From: Ryuthela nishihirai
Lineage: Eukaryota; Arthropoda; Arachnida; Araneae; Heptathelidae
NCBI GenBank assembly: GCA_038380435.1
Contig: JAWZYU010000025.1
Location: forward strand, 27,070,707 to 27,134,706
DNA: 64,000 nt
Reading direction: 5' to 3'
The position numbers and the translations under genes were made by a program. Below, one piece after another: positions 31,571 to 42,840 of this stretch. Under the pieces are notes generated by a model. That model was given only the letters and a program-made list of their open reading frames with translations. It made no database searches and was not told the origin of the DNA. Position 1 is the first letter of the stretch. The number at the start of each line of letters is the position of its first letter.

Positions 31571-31985
31571 AGCATTAATGAGATGTTAAAGAAAGTAGGT
31601 TACCAGTTCTTGAGAGTTCTTTTGTAAGTTCATACTCTCTTGGCTGACTCATTGGTGGAGGATGTTTCACTAATCTGCTGCAGGTGTTTCTTGCAAGACG
31701 AAGATATGAAAGAATGTGCTGGTGGTGATCACTTTGATATGTTCCATGTTGATATTTACTGAGATGCAAATACAATTAATATTAATGGAATATTTGGTGT
31801 GATGGTCATCTGGCTAGAATTATCTCTGTCTTCAGTGCATAATAATGCCTTATAACTTGATGAGCCATGGAACAGATTGTTTTTGCTTAATGCCTCATAA
31901 GTTAGAAAACATGAAATCTCTTCAACTAAACATAAAGGACGACCCACTGCAATGCATTTCATCGAAAGGATTTCTTCAGGCAGTG
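31571..31985 (-). other. possible exon-like segment or relic, unidentified
   Basis: GC content is higher than in the surroundings, and two minus-strand frames are open: 31575-31775 (includes HILSYLRLARNTCSRLVKH) and 31756-31962 (includes CIAVGRPLCLVEEISCFL). Splice-like dinucleotides exist (AG before 31764, GT after about 31604). I do not recognise the protein. It may be exons of an opposite-strand gene, a processed relic, or chance. No function is proposed. Confidence 0.25.
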
Positions 31986-32084
31986 TATAGACCTAGGGTT
32001 TGAGGGGTGGGGAGGGGTTGTATGTCTGATGTTATGTTCACTCATATTAAAACAGATTTTTCCCACTTTTTAAAATAACCTTAA

Positions 32085-32311
32085 CCCTTTAAATGCTACT
32101 GCTGCAAATATTTGCCCTTTCAATCATATTGTTGCCTTTTTTAATTCCCCTTTATTGGTGTCACATATACATTTCCAGGTGTTTCATTGTCATTGGTATA
32201 TTAACTCAGCATTTTCAATACATGAACAACTTGTTCTTAAAACCTTTGGCCCTCTTACAACTTCTTTTTGAACCTCATTTAGATTTATTCCACATATTAG
32301 CAGTTGAAGGG
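32085..32311. mobile_element. short TTAA-flanked MITE, CCCTT ends
   Basis: TTAA lies at 32081-32084 and 32312-32315. The ends read CCCTTTAAATGCTACTGC and, from the right, CCCTTCAACTGCTAATATG. The 227-bp interior contains a chance 76-codon frame. A related left end (TTAACCCTTAAATGCATACT) occurs alone near 47049. Confidence 0.75.
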
Positions 32312-32632
32312 TTAAATGAATAAATAGTATGTGGGTGCATTCTTTATTTTTTTGAGCAAATGTTTGAAGATTTTGTCACATTTTATCCTATTTTATCATA
32401 TTTGTGTTCTAAAAAATAATTTATGTTTTCCACAGGTTCCTTTTTTTCTTTGTGATGAAAAAGCTGATTGGTTTTACTGAAGTTGAGCATGAAGAGGCTT
32501 TTGCAATATTATTTTCCACACATACATCTCTGTAGTACCACCTGTGATCATAGTTTATGCTGTTTATCATAATATCATTTTGTTTTTAAAAATGTTATCT
32601 TTAAAGAATACTTTAACTGCTTTAATTTCTAG

Positions 32633-33283
32633 TAATGGCTGTGAGCAATCTAATAAGTTCCCGAATGTTTCACACCGTGAATCAAATTCAACATTGCAAG
32701 ATGTTTCAAATGTTTTTGAAAACTTTAGGATGGAAATTCCAAATTATTCTGATCAGCAGCAAATGTCAAAAGATGAGCTCCTTAGTAAATGCACAAGCAG
32801 TGGTATCAGTTCAGAAGGGTCTGTAGAGTGCTGTGGATCTCCCAATTGCTATGAAAATGAAAGTTTTCAGACAATTATCAGAGAAAGCAGTAATAAAATT
32901 TCAGATATAGTTCATAATTTTAGTAGTAATACAGAAAATGATGAACATTTTATTGATTATTCAGTTAGTGAAACAAAAGATTCTGATAATAATTGTACAG
33001 TGATACAGAAAATGCCAAGTTCTAGAAAAAGAGAAGCCAGCACTTCTCTTTTAGAAGATGCCAAACGAAGGGACCAACTAAAAAATGGGTGTGAAGAAGA
33101 TAGGGAAAATTTAGATAAATATAAATCACCAGAGTTGATTCCTGTATGCTGCTGTTATAGTTCAACTGAATCATCTTGTGAAGCATGTAGTGTTGGAGCA
33201 TTACCTGTTTCTGGAGATAATGCATCAGGAAGTAGTGAATCATCTGAAATAATATCAAGACGCCAAATGGAAAGCAACTCCAG
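32633..33283 (+). CDS. TTLL4: TTLL4-like exon a (N-terminal, low complexity)
   Basis: The acceptor is TTTAATTTCTAG at 32632 and the donor is CAG|GTAATT. The exon supplies one base to finish a codon and ends in phase 2. The 216 full codons are rich in Ser, Asn, Glu and Asp, with a Cys cluster (CCCYSSTESSCEAC). That fits the disordered N-terminal half of TTLL4 proteins, which is poorly conserved, so identity rests on linkage to later exons. An alternative is that the frame opens at an ATG at 32544 with a read-through start, but the pyrimidine tract before 32632 favours splicing. The frame starting at 32635 in another phase is a shadow. Confidence 0.75.
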
Positions 33284-33844
33284 GTAATTTTGCTATTTAG
33301 GTAGAACTTTTATATTGTTTTTATTTTTATTTTGTAAAACTATTTAAAATGCATGACACTCTTTAAAGAAAAACTCCAATCATGTGACAAACCAAGCTCT
33401 CAATTTATTTTAGTTGAAAAATACAAGATATTCACAAAGTTTTGTTAGTTTTAAAAGTACAGCCAGCCAAATGTTTAGTCTGTAAGCTTAGCTTGCTTTA
33501 AAGTTTTAAATTTTATGTTTCAAGTTAGAAATCTGTCATTTAGATGTATAGATGCATTTCTATAGAGAATGCATTACATAAAATTAATTCAAGATATTCA
33601 AAGGTGAGATCTATGTATGCTGCAAATGCATTATGCAGCATTTTGTTCATTCATTGCCAATGTGATATGCGCACATTGGAATAATTTTTTAGGAAGACCG
33701 AAGAAATATTAAACTATTTCTACCAGTACGATCAATGTGTAATATTATATATAATTCATATTAAAATTATTCTGTTTACATTGTGTGATTTAACCATATA
33801 TTAAAGTGTGGAAAATTAGTTTATATAGATGATTAAAAAATTAA

Positions 33845-34012
33845 TAAATATCCCCTCAGCGGCTGCCTACCACAGAGGTCTGACAGGAGCCCTGTCAGTT
33901 TATATGCCATAGAAAAGGTCTGTGAGGAAGTCAAGACCTCAGCAAGAAGACAACACAAGCATCCATGCCTTACCCGGGGCTCGAACCCAGGTCTCTTTTA
34001 TCAGTAGCCATG
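33845..34012 (-). mobile_element. SINE family 2 copy, intronic
   Basis: CCTCAGCGGCTGCCTACCAC, CCCTGTCAGTTTATATGCC and inverted B box GGCTCGAACCCAGGTC. The B box still carries a CpG, so it may be fairly young. Confidence 0.88.
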
Positions 34013-34019
34013 TAGTAGT

Positions 34020-34841
34020 TCATGATTTCATTTTATTATGAAAAATGCTACCAGAAATATATTGAAACCAAAGTCAGTACATACCCTTATTGATCTATTG
34101 GAATCCATTGTGGTCTCATCCTGGACACTTTTACACAAATATGTGGAAAATCACATGGTGTGGTACTTTGGAATATGATTTGTACTATTGGGTAAGATGT
34201 GTATACTACAGTATTTGATAATACAAATGTATGTTTTATATATATCTTTATTTAGTCATTTTGAAATAAAAAAGCAAATAAAGATAAAATGCTCAAGGTA
34301 AAGTACCCAACCATAAAACCTTTAAAAAGATATAAATTCTGCATTAAATTTTATATATTCCCTGTAGGATTTGAATATTTGTTAATATTGTAAATAGGCA
34401 AAAATCATAAAATTGAAGAAGCGATACTTGTAAATACCTTCATCAAATTTGATAAGTGGGACATTTGTTGATGTTGCACAAATTGAGATCTGAAGTTTTC
34501 ATCATATCTAATTATAGAGTTAGCATAATTATATATTGGATTAATGTCTCATTCTGTTTTAATGTTAAACTACAATTTTCAGAATTTGCAATATGCTTTT
34601 GAACACTTATATTAATTTAGAGAAAATGCTAAGAATCTAATATTTACTCCTTTGGGATGTTTGAACAAAGTAATGTTTCCATTTGATTCATTAGCTACTT
34701 TAAAATTTATTTATTTGTACACAGATAAATTGAAAGAATTGTTCACGTATGATGAAAGACAAAATTGAATTACATTCAGATTATGAATATTGACATTGAA
34801 ATGAGTGGCTAAGATCTGAAATGATATTTATAGGTTATGTT
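34020..34841. other. TTLL4-like intron, unassigned
   Basis: AT-rich intronic sequence. Nothing recognised. Confidence 0.4.
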
Positions 34842-34853
34842 TTAAGCATATCC

Positions 34854-35239
34854 TGGGGCGGGGGTGGTTCAGTTGGTAGCGCGCCAGGCTCGTAATCTGT
34901 AGTTCCCAGGTTCGAGTCCCAGCTGGGTCAGCGTTGAGATTTATCTCCGCCAAATTCTCCGCCCTACCCACGGTCAGTAGGGGATACCGATGGGCTTGGA
35001 AAGGCCGCCGTCCATCGGATGGGACGTTAATGCCGTGGCCCCGTGTGCGGGAGAGCCATACCCTGTGCACGTTAAAGAACACGCTGGATGGCCTTGACGG
35101 GAGGCTACCATCTGTCTCCCAACAGCTGTTCCAGTGGGTCCCCTCCCCCAACATTCTCTGAGCCTTCGGGGTCCTTGTGACCTGGCCATTTAGCCCATGG
35201 TGTGCAAAAAAGTGCCGCTCAGAGGTAAAACAACCCAAC
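34854..35239 (+). mobile_element. SINE family 1, full length, CpG-rich (young)
   Basis: The A box is TGGTTCAGTTGGTAGCGCGC and the B box is GGTTCGAGTCCC. TSD TTAAGCATATCC lies at 34842-34853 and 35240-35251. Many CpGs are preserved, unlike in the diverged copies. Confidence 0.95.
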
Positions 35240-35627
35240 TTAAGCATATCCAGATAATCTTAATAATAACCATAAAGTAGGAGGAGGGAAAATTTCCAAT
35301 TGACAAAAATTTCGTGCGGGTAACTAATATCTATGAATATAGGTCCTGTTTAAGGAGCACAATTGTTAATATTCAGAACATATTTTTGTATATTCACCCA
35401 AGTTTATAATAGTTATAAGTAATTTTGATAAAAATGCGATCTGCATAAAGGCAATGTGCCCAAATCAATGCATTTTCTCCCTTATAAGGTGATGCTTTAA
35501 AAATAGATGATGATGTATAACTTCCATTTTTTTAAAGTGATTTGAAAATAACATTCAAATGTACTATCATTTTCTGGCATTACTGTTTCTCTTACATACA
35601 TATGTACATACATGTGCATACCTACAG

Positions 35628-35830
35628 CCATGGGTCCAACCAGACTGTGCAATTTAGTTCTCCATATATATTTGTCCTAAGCTAGCTACAGCTATTGCAC
35701 TTTGTCAATGTAGGCCAGTTCTAACAAGGTCCTGTTTGACATTATATACCCATTGCATTATAGGTCTCCCTCTTTTCTGAGACCTTTTGGTTTGCTGTTC
35801 TCAACTCTATTCACTAATCTCTAGTTGCCT
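35628..35830 (-). mobile_element. LINE 3'-end fragment (TATG-tail subfamily)
   Basis: ACAGCCATGGGTCCAACCAG, then GCAATTTAGTTCTCC and AGGTCCTGTTTGACATT, match the reverse complement of LINE B's 3' end. The tail at the left is a TACATACA/TATG microsatellite. Confidence 0.85.
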
Positions 35831-36206
35831 TAGTGAAATTAAGATTGATTAATTTCACCATATAAGGGGAATAGTAAGTAATGATTTAAATACTTAAATA
35901 ACTGAGGTAACAATTTTATAGTTGTATGTATAATATTCAAATAAGATAATGCTCAGAAAGATCCATTTGAAAATTGTCAGAATGCGAGTGTTTACTAGCT
36001 CTAATTAACATTGCAATTTTAAAATAATGTAACTTAAAGATCAAAATATTATATAGAAATCAAAACAAATGGCTTCTTTAACAGCATGCATAACTATATA
36101 TATATATACACACCAAAGAGCCAAAACATTATGACCAGAGTGTTTTTATGCAAATTGAAGCAACTGCAGGTAAACGATGGCATGTGTGAAGGTCATGAAA
36201 TGGTAT

Positions 36207-36503
36207 TTATCTCCGCAAAATTCGCCGCCCTGCCCACGGTCAGTAGGGGACACCGATGGGCTTGGAAAGGCCGCCGTCCGTCGGATGGGACGTTAAGCCG
36301 TGGTCCCGTGTGCGGGAGAGCCATACCCTGTGCACGTTAAAGAACACGCTGGATGGCCTTGACGGGAGGCTACCATCTGTCTCCCAACAGCTGTTCCAGT
36401 GGGTCCCCTCCCCCAACCTTCTCTGAGCCTTCGGGGTCCATGTGACCTGGCCATTTAGCCCATGGTGTGCAAAAAAGTGCCGCTCAGAGGTAAAACAACA
36501 ACC
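36207..36503 (+). mobile_element. SINE family 1, 5'-truncated, 13-bp TSD, in Tc1
   Basis: It starts TTATCTCCGCAAAATTC, lacks the tRNA head, and ends GGTAAAACAACAACC. The TSD CATGAAATGGTAT occurs at 36194-36206 and 36504-36516. It is nearly identical to the copy at 34854 and CpG-rich. Confidence 0.95.
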
Positions 36504-36559
36504 CATGAAATGGTATAAATAACACCTGTTACTGAGCTCTGTTAATCAGAGTTCTTCAG

Positions 36560-37585
36560 ATGGGAAAAGCAGTGGACTTCAGTGAGTTTGACAAAGGCCA
36601 AATCGTAAGGCCAGACAACTGGGTCAGAGCATTTCCGATGATGAATGATTGTGTGATGGCAAGGCTTGTGGGGTGCCACAGTCAGCTGTGGTTAGTACCT
36701 TCAAAAAGTTGTCCGAGGAGGAAAAAACCATGAATCACTGGCAAGGTGTGGGCTGACCACAGCTCATCAATGCTAGAGGTGAGTGAAGGCTATCCCATAT
36801 GTTACAAGCCAACAGAAGGGATACTGTGGTGCAACTCGCCCGTAATTTGAATGCTGATGATGGCAGTAATGTGTCACAACACACAGTACATCGAATCCTG
36901 CTGAAAATGAGGCTATTCCAAGTGCCCATACTAACCTCGGTTCACCATCAAAAGTGCCTACAATTGGCATGCGAGCAGCAAAACTGGACCTTGAATGTTG
37001 GAAGAAGGTATCTGGTCTAATGAATCTCATTTCTTGTTGCACCATGTGGATGGCCGGGTATGTGTGCGTCATTTACCTGGGAAAGTGTTGGCGCCAGGAT
37101 GTACCATGGGATGAAAACCAGCCAATGAAAGAAGTATGCTTTGGGTAATGTTCTGCTGGGAAATCCTGGATCCAGTCATTCACGTGCAAGAAACTATGTC
37201 ACCTGCCTAAACATCATTGCAGACCAGGTACATCCTTTCATGGCAACAGTATATCCCTATAGTAATGCCTTCTTTCAGCAGGATAATGTGCCATGCCACT
37301 GCCTGGATTGTTTGAGAATGGTTCGTGGAACATGAGGAAGACTTCCAGGTATTTCCCTGGCCTCCAAATTCCCCAGACATCAATCCAATTGAGCATCTGT
37401 GGTTTGCATTGGAACAGCATATGCAATCTGCGGCAGCTCAACCACGTAACTTATAACAGTTAAAGGATCTGCTGCTAATGTGTTGGCACCAGATACCACA
37501 AGACACCTTTAGAAATCTTGTAGTGTCCATTCCTTGCTGGGCAAGAGCTGTTTTGGTGGCACGTGGAGTACCAACATCATATTAG
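36560..37585 (+). pseudogene. Tc1-like transposase, degraded
   Basis: Pieces in different frames show the order of a Tc1 transposase. MGKAVDFSEFDKGQIV comes first. NVSQHTVHRILLKM (helix-turn-helix) follows near 36870. An FFQQDNVPCH block lies near 37270, with catalytic D in QQDN. WPPNSPDINPIEHLWFALE near 37360 gives the last catalytic E. Stops and shifts between the pieces prevent one protein. The element is intronic in the TTLL4-like gene and in the same orientation. Confidence 0.88.
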
Positions 37586-38225
37586 GTAGATGGTCATAAT
37601 GTTTTGGCCCTTTGGTTTATTTGTTTTATGATTGTGTCAGAAATTTATTTTTCCTCTAACTGGACATGGCCTCATTACTTATCGAAGTAGCTTTTGCTTC
37701 ACAAATTGAGCCCAAACTTATCTCTAGTGCATATATTATTAACACTAAAATCTATCATAGTCAGAAAAAAAAAACACTAAGATGATAAAATATATTGAGA
37801 ATTATATAATCCACAGTATATTTATGAGTTATTGGCAATGCTTAGGGGTATGGTATTAAATAGTTGACAGCATATTTACAAAACAATGTAAACCAAGACA
37901 ACATTATACTGGGGTATGACCTAGTATATATTTACCTATTAATATACCATGTGAACATTTTCCCCTAGTGGGCTGAATGGTCTCTGTTCCCATTAGGTAA
38001 AAATATCTCCTTTACTAAGTGAATTTAAAATACAAAATCTCTCATACTGTTATCAGTTTCCTCAGTGGAAGCATAGAACCAATAAATACCATGAGATTCT
38101 TAATACGTATTTCTCAGATTTAACTGGAGGAAATTTTTTGTTACCATAAAATTCTAAAAAAATGCATCGTTTGAATCATCAGGTTAAAAAGAGAAATCTG
38201 CAGATAGTTTCTTCACAGCACCTTT

Positions 38226-38587
38226 GGGTTGAGGTGACTCGATCAGTAGTGCACCAAGCTTGTAATCTGCAGTTCCAAGGTTCGAGTCCCAGCTGGGCCA
38301 GCATTGAGATTTATCTCAGCAAAAAACTCTCTGCCCTGTCCAAGGTCAGTAGGGGACACCAATGAGCTTGGAAAAGCCACCTTCTGTCAGATGGCATCTT
38401 AAGCTGTGGCCACATGTGTGGGAGAATGTTAAAGAACACATGGATGGCCTTGACAGGAAGCTACCATCTGTCTCCCAACAGCTGTTCCAGTGGGTCCCCT
38501 CCCCCAACCTTCTCTGAACCTTCAGGGTCCTTGTGACCTGTTAAATTGTGTGCAAAAAAGTGCCCCTCAGAAGTAAAACAACCAAAC
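38226..38587 (+). mobile_element. SINE family 1, full length, 13-bp TSD
   Basis: TSD TCACAGCACCTTT lies at 38213-38225 and 38588-38600. The A box is diverged (GGTGACTCGATCAGTAG) and the B box is GGTTCGAGTCCC. The body has small deletions. Confidence 0.93.
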
Positions 38588-38660
38588 TCACAGCACCTTT
38601 ACTTATTATGTGATCTTGCATGCCTCTTAGAGATCTCTGTAATTTAAGTGGAAATTTTAA

Positions 38661-38774
38661 CGCCCAGAACGGCCCAAAACGGTCAAGATTTTGAAATGCA
38701 CTAGTCCGAATAGTGCTATTTCTTTGTCTTTACTACCCTCTACCTTTTTCTCAGATTTCTTGGGCATTAAAGGG
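38661..38774. mobile_element. possible short TTAA MITE
   Basis: TTAA lies at 38657-38660 and 38775-38778. The right end reads inward CCCTTTAATGCCCAAGAA and the left CGCCCAGAACGG, sharing GCCCA-GAA. The case is weaker than for the other TTAA elements. Confidence 0.4.
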
Positions 38775-39462
38775 TTAAAGAGCGATCAGGAATAGATGTT
38801 AGTAAATTGAGGCAGAAGTTAATCATGTAGAACAGATAGTTTGATTTTTGATGAGGTTTCCTTAACATCAGTTTTGTGTTTATTGAGGTATCAGGTTATT
38901 TTTGTTGTGTAATCTAAATTGTCTGTTATTGTATGTGGTATTATGTGATATAATTTTACAGGAGTTACTTTTGGGTGTATTGTAATCAGAATTAACAAGC
39001 AGGAATGATTAAATGTAGGGTGATAATCAGTGTGGCAAATGAAATTTAAAAGATTTTGGACATTGGGTGACAAGTGACTATTTGGTGTGTATTTTTTTTA
39101 GCTGGGCTGATATATTTTTAAATTTTGATTAGTTTCAAAAGTCAAGAAGGATAATGATTGAGGTCAAAGTGTGTTTTAAATAGCATTAGTTTCAAGAGTT
39201 AAAATTAATAAAGTTGTTAATTTTAGAAAATAATTTTAAAGTATTTTAATTAATTGCTAACCTGGAAAATTACTCTTTGAAATTCAATCAGAATTACATA
39301 GTGTTGTTCAGTTTTTTAGATTTTGATATTTACAGGTTGAAAATGTTTTAAGTTATATTTATAATTTTTCATTTTTAAAGAATATAGGTATTATTTGACT
39401 GTTTTATATGTTTATTTAATGACACAGTTATTTTTCCTATATTCTATATTTATATATTCTAG

Positions 39463-39509
39463 TGTACGTCATAATGAAGATTATGGAACCCTAAATCAAA
39501 TGGATATAG
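39463..39509 (+). CDS. TTLL4: TTLL4-like micro-exon b (47 nt)
   Basis: The acceptor is TATATTCTAG and the donor is ATAG|GTATGT. The exon takes one base and leaves one, which is exactly what is needed to join exon a (phase 2) to exon c (which needs two bases). The peptide is VRHNEDYGTLNQMDI. No other open segment between them satisfies the phases as simply. Confidence 0.6.
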
Positions 39510-39737
39510 GTATGTAGAGGACAAGGCAACCAATTACGTATGAAAAATTTCTGTTGGCATGAATTTTATCTCTAGTGCATAATAAAGGTCCCTTCCCTTT
39601 ATTATGGTTTTTTTTACCTCAGAGCCCAAAATATCAAAATTGTTTTCAGCCCAGCTCCAAATCTGAAGAAAATTCAAAAGGGACAGAGTCAAATTTAGCC
39701 TATTTCAAAAATCAGGTGTATACTGATTTTCCCTACT

Positions 39738-39983
39738 TTGCCGGATAATTCTGTTGTCTACTACCTCGGAAAAACCATACATTCTCTACAAGAGAGGTTC
39801 ACAGAGCATCAAACAGATGTCGGCCAAAACAAGCTAATGACGGCCGCTGCTGAGCTAGCAGTACAACATGTGGCAACAATAGACTGGGAACAATCCACAC
39901 TGCTTGTACATGCATCCACGTTCTACAGAATCATAGTCCACAAGGCTATTAAAATAATGACCTTGCCCATCCCCACCTGCAAT
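39738..39983 (+). pseudogene. Penelope-like element GIY-YIG endonuclease fragment
   Basis: This 82-codon frame contains VYYLGKTIHSLQERFTEHQT, the GIY-YIG core with its conserved Arg and the EH motif. It continues with an AELAVQHVATIDWEQSTLL block typical of the C-terminal endonuclease of Penelope-like retroelements. No reverse transcriptase is visible upstream, so only the C-terminus remains. It lies 230 bp after micro-exon b, in a TTLL4-like intron. GIY-YIG repair nucleases are an alternative, but the EHQ and DW spacing favours Penelope. Confidence 0.72.
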
Positions 39984-39989
39984 TGAGAC

Positions 39990-41630
39990 ACTGGAATCAC
40001 CCTTCACAATATGTGGAAAGAAGCTCTAAACAGCCAAATGTCACCATATAGTGTCACTTCACTGAACATGGAGTGCTGTCCTTGCCACGAAAAGCTTCTG
40101 AGTTTTCTCCTAAAAACTTTTACCATGCAAATAGTTTGAAGGATAAACTTTAAAATTTTATTGTTCAATGACAGAGAATTTTAAGTTATTTTTACTTAAA
40201 AAATTTAAGCCCTGATCTCCTTCCCCTCTTTAAATATGTAAAAATTCAATGTACTTTTCTGGTATGGTGGTTAGAGAACCTATCTACTGTTTCAATGGGC
40301 ACACCCTTGTGTATGTGTGTGTGTGCACTTTTTTTTTTTTCCAAACTTGATTTTTATTATAGCAGCGCAGTTTTTATTTTATTAGTTTACATTGAGCAAA
40401 ATTGTTTTTAATCCTTTGTGATGTACTATCAAGATATACCCATATCAGCAATTTGAAATTCTCACTGCTTATCAAGTTATTATCACATAGTGTTTTTTTT
40501 TTCTTTTTATTGCACTGCTCTTGTTCTTGTATAGCTTGACCATTGCCTAAAATCTGTTGGATGAGTTGTGTACAAGAATCACTGATGTATCTGCAAAAGG
40601 ATAATTTGTGATGTAATCTTTATTTTAGTAGGCAAGTGTTTTTGAATCATATGTTTTGAAAATAGAGGTTTTTGACCATGTCTCCTAAGCAGTATGTTTG
40701 TTACCAAACTCCACATAAATTGATAAAATTTGAAAAAAAAAATCATTAAAACATTTTTGTGAAAAGCACATTTTATAAAATTGTTTTATGGCAAGTATCC
40801 ATCATTATTAAACACAAGGTTCACATTGATAGAGCCACTATATCAGGTGCAAACATAATGCAATAGTTTGAACTATTCAAGTACTAACATGACATTGGGA
40901 AAACCACTTTTGCAAGTTCAGTGACACCTGAAACATGCTTACTTTTTCAGATCAAGTCTGTTGTCAGATCAAAACTGTTTTGCAGGCATTGTGAGGGAGT
41001 AGTACTTGCACAGGTGTGCATAGGTCATGGATTTTTAACACATTCTTTTCTTTGAATGGATGACTAACCTATGTGTGAGTTTTGTGACACCATTTTAACT
41101 ATCATTTTAATCAATTACATTTCTTTTAATCTTGAATGATATAAATATTTTAGCTCTCATTTATAATCCAAAAACGTTATACTCGGACATCTTTTTAACT
41201 ATCTTTTTTAGTTTCTTTCTACCATTTATTATTTTTCTGTTTTTACCAGATATTTTAACCATACTAAAACTTTTGCCATCTTTGTAAATTCAAACTTGTT
41301 ACTTATTTAGTATTTTACAATTGTTTCTCATTTTTGCATCATCTCCCCTCCCCCATTGCTTTTTTTTTTTTATCATTGTGTCACTTTTTACTTTTGTCTT
41401 TTAACTTGAACATTGTGCATTTGCTTGACTTTTATACCTTTACATCTTGATTGGCATAGCTTAGTTGCTCTTGCACTCTAATACTCCAAGCAAGCAATCA
41501 AACCTGAAATGGTACCCGAAATGAAAAAATTCAAAATATGCATACAGTTTGAAAAGTTAAAAAAAATTAAATGCAATGTTTTTCTCTCTGTCTTTGTTTT
41601 ATGAAAAGAATGGCATATTCTATTTCTTTC
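39990..41630. other. TTLL4-like intron, unassigned
   Basis: AT-rich with a short GT microsatellite near 40310. No element is recognised with confidence. Confidence 0.4.
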
Positions 41631-41633
41631 TAG

Positions 41634-41879
41634 ACCATCAAGCAAAAGAAAGTGATAGTTGCACAGCCAGTACGTCTGATTTGTCCGTCCATTCTGTAGG
41701 CTCTTCTGTAGCAATTCATGAAGATTTAAGTAGCTTGTGCCTCACTGATGAGTACACATCAAATGCAAGTTCCCCATATGATTGTGACTACATTGGCAAG
41801 AAACCAGTTTCCCCCTTGAAACCTAGTCTTTTTCATAATGTCCCACCTACAATATATTTCACTATTGGCAAAGAAACAG
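41634..41879 (+). CDS. TTLL4: TTLL4-like exon c
   Basis: The acceptor is TTTCTTTCTAG and the donor is AACAG|GTTAGT. It encodes a Ser/Thr-rich stretch (CTASTSDLSVHSVGSSVAIH) and then SLFHNVPPTIYFTIGKET. The PPTIYF-type motif directly precedes the TTL domain in TTLL4 proteins, which anchors the exon to this gene. Phase 1 at the end joins exon d. Confidence 0.82.
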
Positions 41880-42229
41880 GTTAGTTCAGATATTTTAAGT
41901 TATAGTTTTCATGTTAATTCTTATACATAATTTTAAAGGTGTATTAATATTACAGTGTGTAATAATAGTCTCAAAGTGAGGTGGAATGCTATCCCACATT
42001 TTTTCAATGGACAGTAAACTCATTTTTATATGTTGCTAAAATTTAAATATCTTATTTTGGGCTGAGTACTACTGACTTAGTCTGTAATTATGCATGCCTT
42101 ATGCCATTTCTTTTGTTTCACTGCTTCAAGAACTGTTAAACAATGCTGGAAGTCAAAATATGTAAAAAAAAACCAATAAACAGCCAAAAAGCAAATTATA
42201 TATAAAAGTTCTATTTTATAAGAGTTGTC

Positions 42230-42635
42230 TCCCGTATGTCAATGGAATTTTTTCCACAAATTATTTTTTGATTTATAGACATCAAAAAAGTTAACAGGTA
42301 ATGCTGTGATTGTCATTTATGTTTAAATTATTAAGAACACTAAATAGCGTGAAGAGACTTTTATTTATTTCCATCTTACTCAGCACAATATAAAAACAAA
42401 TAAGTTGCCACTCGAGATCATAAAGGGCATCATTGGTAGGTGCAGAAATCTTGGTTGAAATGTTTAAAGTCTTAAATTAATAGAAAAAAGACAGCTGGCA
42501 GGTTTCTGAAGGAGATGCAGGTTAAATTCCTGTGTACAGCAAAATTTTTCTGTAAATTATTTCTTGATTTATTGATGCTAAAAAGTCAGATAATGCCATA
42601 ATTGTCATTTATGTTTAAAGCTATTTAATTTTTTT
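42230..42635. repeat. pair of about 100-bp direct repeats, SINE-like
   Basis: Blocks near 42245-42335 and 42540-42630 share AAATTATTT-TTGATTTAT and GTCATTTATGTTTAAA. A tRNA-like B box (GCAGGTTAAATTCCTG) near 42519 precedes the second. They are probably tails of an old SINE. Confidence 0.6.
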
Positions 42636-42714
42636 AGATTTGTGTTTTTTAAAGCATAATATGTAGCTGAGCCTAATTTCTTGTATTGCTACAAGTCAAA
42701 TTCATTCTTTAAAA

Positions 42715-42840
42715 CTTATTATTTTTATTTATTAGTTTTTTAAATTGCCAGAATTAAATGCTGATTACTTTGAATATAACATGCCATAATTCTTTTCATT
42801 AGTTATTTGCAAAAATGTTCTAAAGGTAACTGTGGATTTA
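42715..42840. repeat. copy of a piggyBac-like element body block
   Basis: AGAATTAAATGCTGATTA and CATTAGTTATTTG match 18325-18400 within the TTAA element, showing a shared repeat family. Confidence 0.65.

Larger units (their letters stand above)
36105..37617 (+). mobile_element. Tc1-like transposon, second family, with nested SINE
   Basis: The ends are CCAAAGAGCCAAAACATTAT near 36113 and the complement of CCAAAGGGCCAAAACATTAT near 37615. The termini differ from the Tc1 at 23 kb, so it is another family. The transposase on the plus strand is broken. A 5'-truncated SINE sits near the left end. Confidence 0.88.

Noticed and set aside
32093..32323. 76-codon hydrophobic frame as a first TTLL4-like exon or small membrane protein
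   Set aside because: It lies within the CCCTT-ended TTAA MITE and has no donor site.
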